Shown piece after piece: positions 6,901-15,158 of a stretch of DNA of 44,110 nt. Both the position numbers and the translations under genes were made by a program. Position 1 is the stretch's first letter; every line of letters starts with the position of its first letter. Location of the stretch: contig NZ_JARRQY010000024.1 in the NCBI RefSeq assembly GCF_037381185.1, forward strand, positions 1-44,110, in the 5' to 3' direction. The notes under the pieces were generated by a model. The model was not told the DNA's origin. It was given only the letters and a program-made list of their open reading frames with translations, and did no database searches. Origin of the DNA: Acidihalobacter_A sp037381185 (GTDB lineage Bacteria; Pseudomonadota; Gammaproteobacteria; DSM-5130; Acidihalobacteraceae).

Positions 6901-9502
6901 ACAACTGGGAACCCGTGGCGGTATGCGCCAGGTGTTTGGCGAGCTTGAGGCGCTGGGCCTCGCCGCCGGACAGCGTCGGCACCGGCTGCCCCAGGTGCAG
7001 ATACTCCAGACCGACCGCGGCCAGCGGTTCGAGAACGCGCAGGACATCGGGCGCGTCGGCAAAGAACGTCAGCGCCTCGGAAACGGTGAGTTCCAGCACG
7101 TCCGCAATCGACAACGCCTGTTCGCGCCCCTGGCCGTGCACCCTGACCTCGAGCACCTCGTCGCGATAACGCCGGCCGTCGCAGTCCGGACAGCGCAGGT
7201 ACACGTCGGAGAGGAACTGCATCTCGACGTGCTCGAAGCCCGAGCCCGAACAGGTGGGGCAGCGCCCGTTGCCGGAGTTGAAGCTGAAGGTGCCGGCCGT
7301 ATAACCGCGCTCGCGGGCCAGCGGATCGGCCGTGAAACGCTTGCGAATGGCATCGAAGGCGCCGACGTAGCTGGCCGGGTTGGAGCGTGCCGTCTTGCCG
7401 ATCGGACTCTGGTCGACCGACACTACGCCCTCGAAAGCCTCGGCGCCGCGGATTTCGCGGTGCGCACCCGGTTGCTCCTGCGGCTGGCCCTGCATGGCCA
7501 TCAGCGCCGGATACAGCACGTCGCCGATCAGTGTGGACTTGCCGGAACCCGACACGCCGGTCACGCCGACCAGACACCCGAGAGGAATGCGCACGTCGAT
7601 GTCGCACAGATTGTGTTCGCCGGCGCCCAGCACTTCCAGCCAACGCGTCTCATCACCAACCACGACGGTTTCGCTCGATGTGCCCACCACGCGGCGACCG
7701 CTCAGATAGTCCGCGGTAAGCGAGGAGTCGACCGACTTCAGCTCCCGGGGTGGGCCGAAGAAAACCACCTCGCCGCCGCGTTCGCCCGGCCCTGGCCCCA
7801 TGTCCAGAAGCCGGTCGGCCGCGAACATGATCTGCGGATCGTGCTCGACCACCAGCAGCGAATTGCCGGCGTCACGCAAGCGGCGCAGCACGCCGACCAC
7901 ACGCTCGATGTCGCGCGGATGCAGGCCGATGCTGGGTTCATCGAGCACGAACAGCGTGTTGACCAGAGAGGTGCCCAGCGCGGTGGTCAGATTGATGCGC
8001 TGCACCTCGCCGCCGGACAGGGTGCGCGACTGACGATCCAGGGTCAGATAGCCCAGCCCCACCTCGTTCAGATACGCGAGCCTGGAGCGGATCTCTCCGA
8101 GCAGCAGATCAGCTGCCTGATCCAATGGCGCGGGCAAATGCAGGCCGGTAAAGAACGAGCGGCAGCGCTCGAGCGGCAGGCACATCAGATCGTGCACGTT
8201 CAGTCCCGGAAGCGCGCGCAGAGTGGTCTCACCCAGTTCCACACCACTGGGCGGAAAGCGTGCCTCGGGTTCGAGCACCGCGTCCGCCTCAGCCCGGCCA
8301 CCGAGACGCCATAATAGGCTCTCCGGTTTGAGCCGGGCGCCGTGACAGTCGGGACAGGCATCGTAGCTGCGGTACTTGGACAGCAGCACACGGATGTGCA
8401 TCTTGTAACTCTTGCTCTCCAGCCATGCGAAAAAACGCTTGGCGCCGTACCACACGCCGTCGTCCCAGTCGCCCTCGCCTTCAATGACCCAACGCCTATG
8501 CGCTTCGTCCAAGTCACGCCAGGCCACGTCGAGGGGAATGCCGCTGCGCCGGGCGAAGCGCAGCAGATCGTCCTGCACCTCGCTGTAGCTCTGGGTCTGC
8601 CACGGTTTGACGGCGCCTTCGGCAAGGCTTTTGCCTTCGTCCGGAATGACAAGGCGGTAATCGATGCCGATCACGCGGCCGAATCCGCGACAGGTCTCGC
8701 AGGCGCCGACCGGAGAGTTGAAGGAAAAATGGTTGGACGTGGGCTGAGCGTAGTCGATATCGCAGGCAGCGCAATGCAACCCGGCAGAGAAACGCTCTCC
8801 CTCTCCGGCCTGCTTCTGCTCATCCAATGCATACACCGTCAGACGCCCATGCCCGCGTGCCAGCGCCGTTTCCAGCGCTTCGAGCAAGCGCCCGCGATTG
8901 GCTTCGCTGAGGCGCATCCGGTCCTGCACAACCTCGATGCACGCGCCGTCACGGCTGTGAATGCGCGTATAGCCCTGCTGCTCCAGATATCCCTCGACCT
9001 CGGCCGCGGCGAAGTTCTGCGGCACCTCAATCGCGAAGCAGACCATGATTCTGACCGCCTCGGCGCCACCCTCTCCAAACAGATGTTCGGCGATGGATTC
9101 CGGGGTGTCGCTACGGACCTCGCGTCCACAGCCTCGACAATAGAGACGCGCGGCACGGGCATACAGCAGCTTGAGGTGATCGTTGAGTTCGGTCATGGTA
9201 CCGACCGTGGAGCGCGAGGTGCGCACCGGGTTGGTCTGATCAATGGCTATCGCCGGCGGAATGCCTTCCACCCGGTCGACGGCTGGCTTGTCCATGCGGT
9301 CCAGAAATTGCCGGGCATAAGGCGAGAAAGTCTCGACGTAGCGCCGCTGACCTTCGGCATAGACCGTATCGAAAGCGAGCGAGGACTTGCCGGAACCGGA
9401 CACTCCGGTAACCACGACAAGCTCTCCCAAGGGCAGCTCGATATCGAGGTTCTTCAGATTGTTCTGACGGGCGCCGTAAATACGAATGCTGCTATCGGGC
9501 AT
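3971..9502 (-). CDS. uvrA: Double-length UvrA (tandem fused excinuclease ABC subunit A)
   Basis: 1843 residues, about twice the usual 940. It holds two complete UvrA units in one chain, roughly residues 1-975 and 976-1843, so four ABC ATPase domains. Walker A GVSGSGKS occurs near residues 33, 646, 1003 and 1518. The signature LSGGE occurs at 495, 844, 1364 and 1710. Each is followed by an intact Walker B with its glutamate (LDEPS, FDEPT, LDEPT, LDEPT). Zinc-binding CxxC pairs are present in each half (for example CAACD/CETCRG, CPTC/CPDC, CPGC/CERC, CPACEG/CEVC). Classical UvrA dimerises to find bulky DNA lesions and load UvrB; here the dimer may be one asymmetric polypeptide. Long UvrA-like proteins are annotated in some beta- and gammaproteobacteria, usually beside a normal uvrA; whether this genome has a second copy is not visible. 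The ATG at 9502 has no strong Shine-Dalgarno sequence. No LexA box (CTGT-N8-ACAG) was seen upstream. Confidence 0.93.
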   Translation of the reverse strand: MPDSSIRIYGARQNNLKNLDIELPLGELVVVTGVSGSGKSSLAFDTVYAEGQRRYVETFSPYARQFLDRMDKPAVDRVEGIPPAIAIDQTNPVRTSRSTVGTMTELNDHLKLLYARAARLYCRGCGREVRSDTPESIAEHLFGEGGAEAVRIMVCFAIEVPQNFAAAEVEGYLEQQGYTRIHSRDGACIEVVQDRMRLSEANRGRLLEALETALARGHGRLTVYALDEQKQAGEGERFSAGLHCAACDIDYAQPTSNHFSFNSPVGACETCRGFGRVIGIDYRLVIPDEGKSLAEGAVKPWQTQSYSEVQDDLLRFARRSGIPLDVAWRDLDEAHRRWVIEGEGDWDDGVWYGAKRFFAWLESKSYKMHIRVLLSKYRSYDACPDCHGARLKPESLLWRLGGRAEADAVLEPEARFPPSGVELGETTLRALPGLNVHDLMCLPLERCRSFFTGLHLPAPLDQAADLLLGEIRSRLAYLNEVGLGYLTLDRQSRTLSGGEVQRINLTTALGTSLVNTLFVLDEPSIGLHPRDIERVVGVLRRLRDAGNSLLVVEHDPQIMFAADRLLDMGPGPGERGGEVVFFGPPRELKSVDSSLTADYLSGRRVVGTSSETVVVGDETRWLEVLGAGEHNLCDIDVRIPLGCLVGVTGVSGSGKSTLIGDVLYPALMAMQGQPQEQPGAHREIRGAEAFEGVVSVDQSPIGKTARSNPASYVGAFDAIRKRFTADPLARERGYTAGTFSFNSGNGRCPTCSGSGFEHVEMQFLSDVYLRCPDCDGRRYRDEVLEVRVHGQGREQALSIADVLELTVSEALTFFADAPDVLRVLEPLAAVGLEYLHLGQPVPTLSGGEAQRLKLAKHLAHTATGSQLFLFDEPTTGLHFEDIARLLGAFRRLVAQGHSLVVIEHNLDVMRAADWLIDLGPEGGDGGGRLIAEGPPQAIMDCAASHTGAALRDYEASLQRLWEAPAEAHAPLVADEAIRIRNAREHNLKGVDLSIPRERFTVITGVSGSGKSTIAFDILFNEGQRRYLESLNAYARQFVQPSSRPEVDAVTGIPPTVAIEQRTSRGGRKSTVATLTEIHHFLRLLFVKLGTQHCPDCGVPIEPQTPEAILARLLREQRGRGLEFFAPLVSGRKGYYTELAQWASARGHATLRVDGELLPTDPWPRLKRYQEHDIELPVGSVLSDAAHERELADLIVRALDYGKGVLKVAVQGRRKELTFSSERACPGCGRSFEAPDPRLFSYNSKRGWCERCFGTGKLLKDFDAEQTGEEGAWNAGYEDEERACPACHGRRLNPEALSVQLHGRSIAAYSELPVTDAAQVFERMELKGREAEIGRDILPEIRNRLAFLQEVGLGYLSLDRAAPTLSGGESQRIRLAAQLGSNLRGVCYILDEPTIGLHPRDNRLLLDTLHALQRKGNTVVVVEHDEDTIRGADHVIDIGPGAGSGGGRVIAEGSVDELLTHAESQTARCLAQPLQHPLHERRRVDRKAEPALEIGRAELNNLRNVDVRIPLQRLVCVTGVSGSGKSTLVREVVHGNLHRLLGRKGGRRPALQGCASLGGYRDLLRVLEVDQTPIGRTPRSCPATYVGFFDSIRKLFAQMPEARIRGYAAGRFSFNSGGGRCPACEGQGMRRVEMSFLPDVVVPCEVCGGARYNSETLAVLYKDRSIADVLAMSVDEALPFFSAQPAIHRALELLRDVGLGYLTLGQPSPTLSGGEAQRIKLVTELAKAAPARGRKGEAGTLYILDEPTVGLHMADVERLIHVLHRLVEAGNSVIVIEHNLDVIAEADWIVDMGPEGGDGGGRVVAQGSPEQVARRRKGTHTGRLLGEFLATRQPRSENRAKESA

Positions 9503-9548
9503 CGGGGGGAATCGGCCTGATCTGAAACGAAGGGCAATGGTACACCAG

Positions 9549-9576
9549 CGGTACGGATCGGATGCAGATCGTACCG
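9549..9576. promoter_or_regulatory. Inverted repeat in the uvrA / GGDEF-EAL divergent intergenic region
   Basis: CGGTACG (9549-9555) and CGTACCG (9570-9576) are exact reverse complements, and GATC copies just inside both arms extend the symmetry with one bulged base. The repeat lies 47 bases upstream of the uvrA start and 72 bases before the GGDEF-EAL start. It could be an operator serving one or both genes. The remainder of the 145-base gap is AT-rich near 9590-9625, as expected for a promoter, but I could not assign a convincing -35/-10 pair. Confidence 0.4.
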
Positions 9577-9647
9577 ATGCGCCGCGCCCACTAATAATCC
9601 ACGGAAAATAGTTTTAAAGTTAACCTCCAGCTACGAGATGTATCTCG

Positions 9648-11855
9648 ATGGCAATAACAAAAACTAGGGTTTGCCCTGACGCCTTGCGCAAGCTACGGGT
9701 CTATCTCGTTTTTTCGCTGAGCTATATGGGTCTCGAATATCTCGGCCTCGTCGGCATGCGGGATCCCAACGGCATCAGTTCGGTATGGCCGGCTGCCGGC
9801 CTGGCCCTGGCAGTGCTGTGGCGTTTGCCCTTGGATCTATGGATATCGGTCATCCTCGGAGTCCTGACCGGCAACATTCTGATTTCAAGCTACTTCGGTT
9901 CCGAACTGCCGTTGTCGTTGATCGCCGGAGTCAGCCAGGTTGCGGAAGCCGCGCTGGGTGTTTGGGTAATCCACAACTTTTCCATCAACATGCAGTTGAA
10001 GACGACGGGAGATGTTCTGCGCTTTGTACTTCTGGTCTGCCTCGTCACACCGCTAGCGACCTCCTTGCTGCTCGCCCTGCTGGCACATCTCGCCGCGCTG
10101 CTACCGCAAATCCAGCCGATGCACGATCTGAACCGCGTACTACTCTGGTGGGTTGGGGACGGCATGGGCATCCTCATCGTGACTCCACTGCTGCTGCAAT
10201 GGTGGCCATGGCCGCAATGGCGGCGCCGCAAGCTGCTGGAACTCTGCGCGCTGCTGACTGCCCTGACGGCTCTGACAGTCGCGCTCACCTTGAAAATTCT
10301 GCCGGTGGCGCCGAACAGCCTGCTGTTCGCCCTCATCCCACTGATGCTCGTCGCGGTCTATCGTTTCGGCACGCGAGGAGCTGTCATCGTCACCTGCACG
10401 ACGGCCTTGGTCCTGCTGTTCAGACATAGCGGACACGACTATCAAAGCATCGACACTGTCGTTCGAGTCACATTCCTCGGCGTCACTGCACTGGTTTTAC
10501 TACTGCTCGCAGCCTCCCAGAACGAACGCCGCGACATGCTGTACCTTGACGAGGCCACCGGCCTGCCCAACCGTCGCGCGTTCCTGCGGGAGATGGCGGC
10601 ACGCGCCACCGATCACAAACTCGACGAACACTATGCACTGATCTACTTCGATCTCGACCAATTCAAACTGATCAACGATCTATACGGCCATGCGGTCGGC
10701 GACGAAATCTTCCGTGAACTTACCCATTCCCTGCGCAGCAACCTGCCCCTGAGCTGGCACATGGCCCGCCTGGGCGGCGATGAATGCGCAATCGGCGGCA
10801 AGATCGAGGAACCACGCCAAGGTATCGAACTGGCCGAATCCCTCAAATTGCAGATAGAGACTTTCCGCCCACGCTCCGTCGACAGTGGGCTGCGCCTCAA
10901 CGCCAGTCTGGGGATCACGTTCCGGCATGCGGGTGAATCCCCCGAAACCTTGCTAAGCAGAGCCGACATGGCCTGCCACCTGGCCAAGGAATCGGGCCGC
11001 AACCGTACCTATGTCCTGCATGCGACCGATGTCGAGGCGCGCTTGCAACTCGTCGACATGCATCACGCGGCACAGCTGCGCAGAGCGCTTGAAAGCGGCC
11101 GTTTCGCACTCTACGCCCAGCCGATCGTACCGCTCACGCCACACCCCGAACGACGTCCCTATCACGAACTGCTCCTGCGCACGCTGGATGAACATGGGCG
11201 GATCGAGAGTCCTGCCAACTTCCTGAACGCGGCTCGGCGCTACGGCATGACCAAACTCATCGATTTCTGGGTACTGGAACAGGCATTCGCATACCTGCAG
11301 GGTAATCCGCAGAGGGTTATCAGTATCAATCTCACGGCGATCACGCTTAACGCGCCAGACTTCGTCTCTCGCGTCGGCGAGTTGCGCGGGCGCTCCGGCA
11401 TCTCGCCTTCCCAGCTGATCTTCGAAATCACCGAACAGGCCGCACTGGACAATCTCACGCGCGCAGCAAGCACTTTGAGTCGACTTCGCGCGCAAGGCTA
11501 TCGGTTCGCGCTTGACGATTTCGGCGCCGGCGTCGCGAGCTTCGCCTACCTGGAGGACCTGCCTGTCGATGTGGTCAAGATCGATGGACGATTCGTGCGC
11601 GACCTGGGGCACAGCCCGAACAGCCGCATCATCATCGAAGCCCTGCTTAAGCTCGCCCAGCTGCGCGACATAGAGGTAGTCGCCGAATGGGTGGAAGATG
11701 CCGAAACGAAGGACACGCTGAAGAATCTCGGCGTCGGCTGGGGTCAGGGCTACCATCTCGGCCGCCCGCATCCGCTGGCGGATATCGACTCCCGCAGCGG
11801 ATCCGGCACGCAGCGACACGACCGGTACGAGGATGCGGACACGCTGAACCGATGA
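9648..11855 (+). CDS. Membrane MASE1-GGDEF-EAL cyclic-di-GMP signalling protein
   Basis: 735 residues. Residues about 15-290 are hydrophobic and hold some eight membrane segments with MASE1-like wording (ISSVWPAAGLALAVLW near the start), an integral-membrane sensor domain. A GGDEF domain follows (about 297-460; LDEATGLPNRRAFL, YFDLDQFKLINDLYGHAVGD), whose active-site motif reads GGDEC (376-380) instead of GGDEF/GGEEF. No RxxD inhibitory site precedes it. The EAL domain (about 475-715) keeps the metal and catalytic residues: Glu507 in HELLLR, Asn in INLTAITLN, Glu in FEITEQ, DDFG (623-626), KIDGRF and the late Glu in AEWVED, where AEGVE is usual. The protein is therefore probably a c-di-GMP phosphodiesterase with a weak or regulatory cyclase domain. 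The start has no clear ribosome binding site. The gene is divergent from uvrA and upstream of the thioredoxin-NHL gene. Confidence 0.9.
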   Translation: MAITKTRVCPDALRKLRVYLVFSLSYMGLEYLGLVGMRDPNGISSVWPAAGLALAVLWRLPLDLWISVILGVLTGNILISSYFGSELPLSLIAGVSQVAEAALGVWVIHNFSINMQLKTTGDVLRFVLLVCLVTPLATSLLLALLAHLAALLPQIQPMHDLNRVLLWWVGDGMGILIVTPLLLQWWPWPQWRRRKLLELCALLTALTALTVALTLKILPVAPNSLLFALIPLMLVAVYRFGTRGAVIVTCTTALVLLFRHSGHDYQSIDTVVRVTFLGVTALVLLLLAASQNERRDMLYLDEATGLPNRRAFLREMAARATDHKLDEHYALIYFDLDQFKLINDLYGHAVGDEIFRELTHSLRSNLPLSWHMARLGGDECAIGGKIEEPRQGIELAESLKLQIETFRPRSVDSGLRLNASLGITFRHAGESPETLLSRADMACHLAKESGRNRTYVLHATDVEARLQLVDMHHAAQLRRALESGRFALYAQPIVPLTPHPERRPYHELLLRTLDEHGRIESPANFLNAARRYGMTKLIDFWVLEQAFAYLQGNPQRVISINLTAITLNAPDFVSRVGELRGRSGISPSQLIFEITEQAALDNLTRAASTLSRLRAQGYRFALDDFGAGVASFAYLEDLPVDVVKIDGRFVRDLGHSPNSRIIIEALLKLAQLRDIEVVAEWVEDAETKDTLKNLGVGWGQGYHLGRPHPLADIDSRSGSGTQRHDRYEDADTLNR

Positions 11856-11939
11856 GTGGGTATATCACCTGCCCGCCTCACACCAGTGCCCCCAGAGGTT
11901 CTAAACTTATCCAACAGGTCGCAATCTGGTAATGCCGTC

Positions 11940-13436
11940 ATGCCCCTCCCCACCGCCATAGCGCGAAGATTCCCCCGTGGGGCCTCGCTCATGCTGCTCG
12001 CCTTGCTCTTCCCATTCGCAGCGTACGCAGGCGAACCCCCTCTGCCGCCGGGTGCGCCCTGGTTCAATGTCCAACGCCCGCTGACTTCCGCCGACCTGCG
12101 CGGGCGCGTGGTCCTGCTCGATTTTTTCACGCCAGGCTGCATCAACTGCATCCATGTCCTGCCCGACATGGCTCGGCTCGAGCACGAGTTCGACGGCCGT
12201 CTGCTTGTTCTCGGCGTGAACTCGCCGAAATTCTCCGCGTCGCAACGCAGCGCCAACATCGACGGATTCATCGCGCGATACCACATACGGCATCCGATCG
12301 TGACCGATAAGGGTATGACGCTATGGAAGGCTTATCACGTGTTCGCCTGGCCCACGCAGATACTTCTCGGCCCGGACGGCAAAATCGTGGGGCGTTTCGT
12401 CGGCGAAGGCCAATACGCGCAGATTCGAGAAGCGGTCATACGGACCCTGGCGAGGGCACGCCAGGACAACACCCCGGTGCAGACCGCACTGCCACTGAAA
12501 CCACCTCCGGCCACGACGAAAGGGCTGCTGCAACCCGGCAAGATCGCAGTATCCCAGCACTACATCGCAATCAGCGACAGCGGCCACAATCGTATCGTTC
12601 TGTTGAATCGCAACGGCAAGGTCATCCGGATCATCGGTAGCGGAACCGCCGGCGCCAAGGACGGTGCTCCCGGCACGGCCGGCTTCTCGGGACCACAAGG
12701 ACTGGTCTTCCACGCCGACGCACTATACGTCGCAGATACCGGCAACCAGCTGATCCGGCGAATCGCTCTAGCCTCCGGCCGAGTCCGCACCGTCGCTGGG
12801 AACGGAGAGCGAGCCTATGGGGTCCACGGCACGCATCCGGCACTCGAAACCGCCCTGAATTCACCCTGGGGCCTGGAGGAGGTCGGTCACGAGCTGTTCA
12901 TCGCCATGGCCGGCGACCATCAGATCTGGAAATTGGATTTGACGCAGGATCGGATCGGGCCATTCGCCGGCAGTGGCGCGGAAGGCATTGCCGACGGGCC
13001 GGCGTCGCGGGCCAGCTTCTCCCAAAGCAGCGGACTGACCTATCACTCGGGCACGCTCTACGTGGCCGATCCAGAGTCATCCGCAGTACGCGCAGTCAAC
13101 CTCGAAAACGGACAGGTCCGCACGCTCGTCGGACAAGGCCTGTTCAACTTCGGACTGCGAAACGGGCCCGCGGCGCAAGCCTTGCTGCAGCATGATCAGG
13201 GCCTGGCCTGGCTCGACGGCAAACTCTACATCGCCGACACCTTCAACAATGCCGTGCGCGTGCTCGACCTCGCGACATCCGAGGTCACTACGCTGACAAC
13301 GGGTCTGGCGTTGCCGGGCGGTCTTGCAGTGCTGGACTCACATACCCTGCTGGTGGCGGATACCAACGCCAACCGTATCGTAGCGATCGATACGAAAACC
13401 GGTACCGTGAGGAACTGGCCGCTCAGCGGTCTTTGA
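11940..13436 (+). CDS. Exported thioredoxin-like / NHL-repeat protein (NHLRC2-like)
   Basis: 498 residues. An N-terminal signal peptide ends at about FAAYA (residue 30), placing the protein in the periplasm. A TlpA/thioredoxin-like domain follows, with the active-site pair Cys67-Ile-Asn-Cys70 in FFTPGCINCIHVLPD and the cis-proline region FAWPTQILLGPDG. Residues about 200-498 are a six-bladed NHL beta-propeller, recognisable from repeated units such as ISDSGHNRIVLLN, VADTGNQLIRRI, VADPESSAVRAV, IADTFNNAVRVLD and VADTNANRIVAID. The domain order is that of NHLRC2-like proteins, whose bacterial role is not established; a periplasmic disulfide reductase or scaffold is plausible. The ATG at 11940 is chosen because the signal peptide begins there; a GTG at 11856 would add 28 unlikely residues. 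The last 14 nt overlap the convergent rnhB. Confidence 0.87.
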   Translation: MPLPTAIARRFPRGASLMLLALLFPFAAYAGEPPLPPGAPWFNVQRPLTSADLRGRVVLLDFFTPGCINCIHVLPDMARLEHEFDGRLLVLGVNSPKFSASQRSANIDGFIARYHIRHPIVTDKGMTLWKAYHVFAWPTQILLGPDGKIVGRFVGEGQYAQIREAVIRTLARARQDNTPVQTALPLKPPPATTKGLLQPGKIAVSQHYIAISDSGHNRIVLLNRNGKVIRIIGSGTAGAKDGAPGTAGFSGPQGLVFHADALYVADTGNQLIRRIALASGRVRTVAGNGERAYGVHGTHPALETALNSPWGLEEVGHELFIAMAGDHQIWKLDLTQDRIGPFAGSGAEGIADGPASRASFSQSSGLTYHSGTLYVADPESSAVRAVNLENGQVRTLVGQGLFNFGLRNGPAAQALLQHDQGLAWLDGKLYIADTFNNAVRVLDLATSEVTTLTTGLALPGGLAVLDSHTLLVADTNANRIVAIDTKTGTVRNWPLSGL

Positions 13437-14007
13437 GGAAGAGCGCCTGTGCCCGGCGCACCGGCGCAAAACTCAGACGATGGCAGTCGCTCGGTCCGAA
13501 TTTTCCCAATGCATCGAGATGCAACGCGGTGGGATAACCCTTGTGACGCGCAAACTCGTAGTCGGGATACGCTTCGTGCAGGCGTAGCATTTCCTCGTCG
13601 CGAGTCACTTTGGCCAGAATGGAAGCGGCACTGATGGCTTCCACGCGTGCATCGCCGCCGACGATGGCCTCTGCAGTGCATAACAGATTCGTCGGACAAC
13701 GATTGCCGTCGATCAGAGCATGCTCGGCCTGCGGCGTCAGCGCCTCGAGAGCCCGACGCATCGCCAACATGCTCGCGTGCAGAATATTGAGTTCGTCGAT
13801 CTCCTCGACGCTCGCCCCGGCCACCGCCCAGGCCAACGCATCCTTTCGGATCGTCACGGCCAAGATTTCGCGCCGACGGGCGCTCAACTTTTTCGAATCG
13901 GCCAGGCCGGCAATCGGCCGCGCCGGATCGAGAACCACCGCAGCGGCCACCACGGGGCCGGCCAGTGGCCCTCGCCCGGCTTCGTCAACCCCCGCCACCA
14001 AGCGCAT
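13423..14007 (-). CDS. rnhB: Ribonuclease HII
   Basis: 194-residue RNase HII, which removes ribonucleotides misincorporated in DNA and RNA from RNA/DNA hybrids. Seen: GVDEAGRGPLAGPVV with catalytic Asp8 and Glu9, the DSKKLSARRRE motif, ALIDGNRCP with the third acidic residue, and the C-terminal HKGYPTALHLDAL and FGPSDCHRLSFAPV. The ATG at 14007 overlaps the lpxB stop (TGATG), making it the last gene of the envelope cluster. lpxB-rnhB is a conserved pair in Gammaproteobacteria (often followed by dnaE, which is not here). The 3' end overlaps the convergent thioredoxin-NHL gene by 14 nt. Confidence 0.96.
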   Translation of the reverse strand: MRLVAGVDEAGRGPLAGPVVAAAVVLDPARPIAGLADSKKLSARRREILAVTIRKDALAWAVAGASVEEIDELNILHASMLAMRRALEALTPQAEHALIDGNRCPTNLLCTAEAIVGGDARVEAISAASILAKVTRDEEMLRLHEAYPDYEFARHKGYPTALHLDALGKFGPSDCHRLSFAPVRRAQALFLKDR

Positions 14008-15158
14008 CAATCCTGCCCCCGGGCAAGCGCCAGAACCGCGTCGGCAGCCTTGGCACTGCCGCCGGCTCGCAACTGATGGTGGATCGCGTCGAAAACTTCC
14101 AACTGCCGCTCGCGAGCGGCGACGTCGCGCAGCAAAGGTCCGACCGCGGCGGCCAGCGCCTGCGGCGTAACGGCATCCTGAATCAGCTCGGGAACGACAT
14201 CCATCTGCGCCAGCAGGTTCGGCAGCGAATAACGGTCCACCTGCATGAGTTTGAGGCGGCGTAACAGGGTATACGTCAGGCCAGCAAGGCGATACGCCAC
14301 GACCATTGGGCGCTTGAGGAGCATCGCCTCCAGCGCCGCAGTTCCCGAGGCCAGCAGGACTGCGTCCGCCGCCGCCATCACCTCATGCGAGCGGCCATCG
14401 AACAGCTGCAGCCCGAGCCGCGGCGCAACCTGCTGCCACTGCGCCTCGAACGCGGTGCGGGCGGACGCACTGGCCATGGGTGCTATCACGCGCAATCCCG
14501 GAATCTCTTCAGACAACTGCGCCGCAGCCATGAGGAAATCGCGCCCCAGGCGATTGATCTCGCCCAGACGGCTGCCGGGCAGCAAGGCCAGCACCGGCCC
14601 CTCGCCCCGCAGGCCAAGTTCCTGCCTTGCAGCCTGCGGATCGGTCCGATCGGGAATGCTCTCGGCGAGCGGATGCCCGACGAAGGTCACCGGCACGCCG
14701 TGCGTGCGGTAGAAATCCGCCTCGAACGGAAACAGCGTGAGCATGGCATCGACGCTGCGGGCGATCTTGCCCACCCTGTATTGCCTCCAGGCCCAGACGG
14801 AAGGGCTCACATAGTGCACCGCAGGAATCCCGCCTTCACGCAATTTGCGCTCCAGGGCGAGATTGAAGTCAGGGGCGTCGATGCCGACGAAAACGTCCGG
14901 CGGATCGTCGAGGAAGTAACGCGCCAGACGATGGCGCAGGCGCAGGAGTTCCGGCAGGCGGCCCAGCGGTTCTACCAGGCCCATCACCGCAAGACGCTCG
15001 GACTGCGCAAAGGCGCGGCAACCTGCCGCCACCATGCGTGGACCGGCGATCCCTTCGAAGCGCGCATCCGGCACACGTTCGCGAATCGCCTCGATCAGCC
15101 CGGCCCCAAGCAGATCGCCCGAGGCTTCGCCCGCCACCAGGCCGACGCGCAGGCCCAT
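14007..15158 (-). CDS. lpxB: Lipid-A-disaccharide synthase
   Basis: 383 residues, the usual length for LpxB, a peripheral membrane glycosyltransferase (GT19). It joins UDP-2,3-diacylglucosamine and lipid X to make the lipid A disaccharide. Seen: N-terminal LVAGEASGDLLGAGLIEA, VGIDAPDFNL, HYVSPSVWAWR (catalytic region), VGHPLAE, LLPGSRLGEI and the donor-site ASGTAALEAML. The ATG at 15158 overlaps the lpxA stop codon (TGATG) and its own stop overlaps rnhB the same way. The preceding pathway enzymes LpxA and LpxD are encoded immediately upstream in the same cluster. Confidence 0.97.
   Translation of the reverse strand: MGLRVGLVAGEASGDLLGAGLIEAIRERVPDARFEGIAGPRMVAAGCRAFAQSERLAVMGLVEPLGRLPELLRLRHRLARYFLDDPPDVFVGIDAPDFNLALERKLREGGIPAVHYVSPSVWAWRQYRVGKIARSVDAMLTLFPFEADFYRTHGVPVTFVGHPLAESIPDRTDPQAARQELGLRGEGPVLALLPGSRLGEINRLGRDFLMAAAQLSEEIPGLRVIAPMASASARTAFEAQWQQVAPRLGLQLFDGRSHEVMAAADAVLLASGTAALEAMLLKRPMVVAYRLAGLTYTLLRRLKLMQVDRYSLPNLLAQMDVVPELIQDAVTPQALAAAVGPLLRDVAARERQLEVFDAIHHQLRAGGSAKAADAVLALARGQD

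Noticed and set aside
4046..9520. Several long open frames on the plus strand opposite uvrA (for example 6548-8314 and 8342-9520)
   Set aside because: They mirror the codon pattern of the real gene in GC-rich DNA, have no recognisable domains and no ribosome binding sites, and uvrA on the other strand is beyond doubt.
9503..9647. LexA (SOS) box upstream of uvrA
   Set aside because: I looked for CTGT-N8-ACAG and near matches and found none; SOS control is not supported by the sequence.
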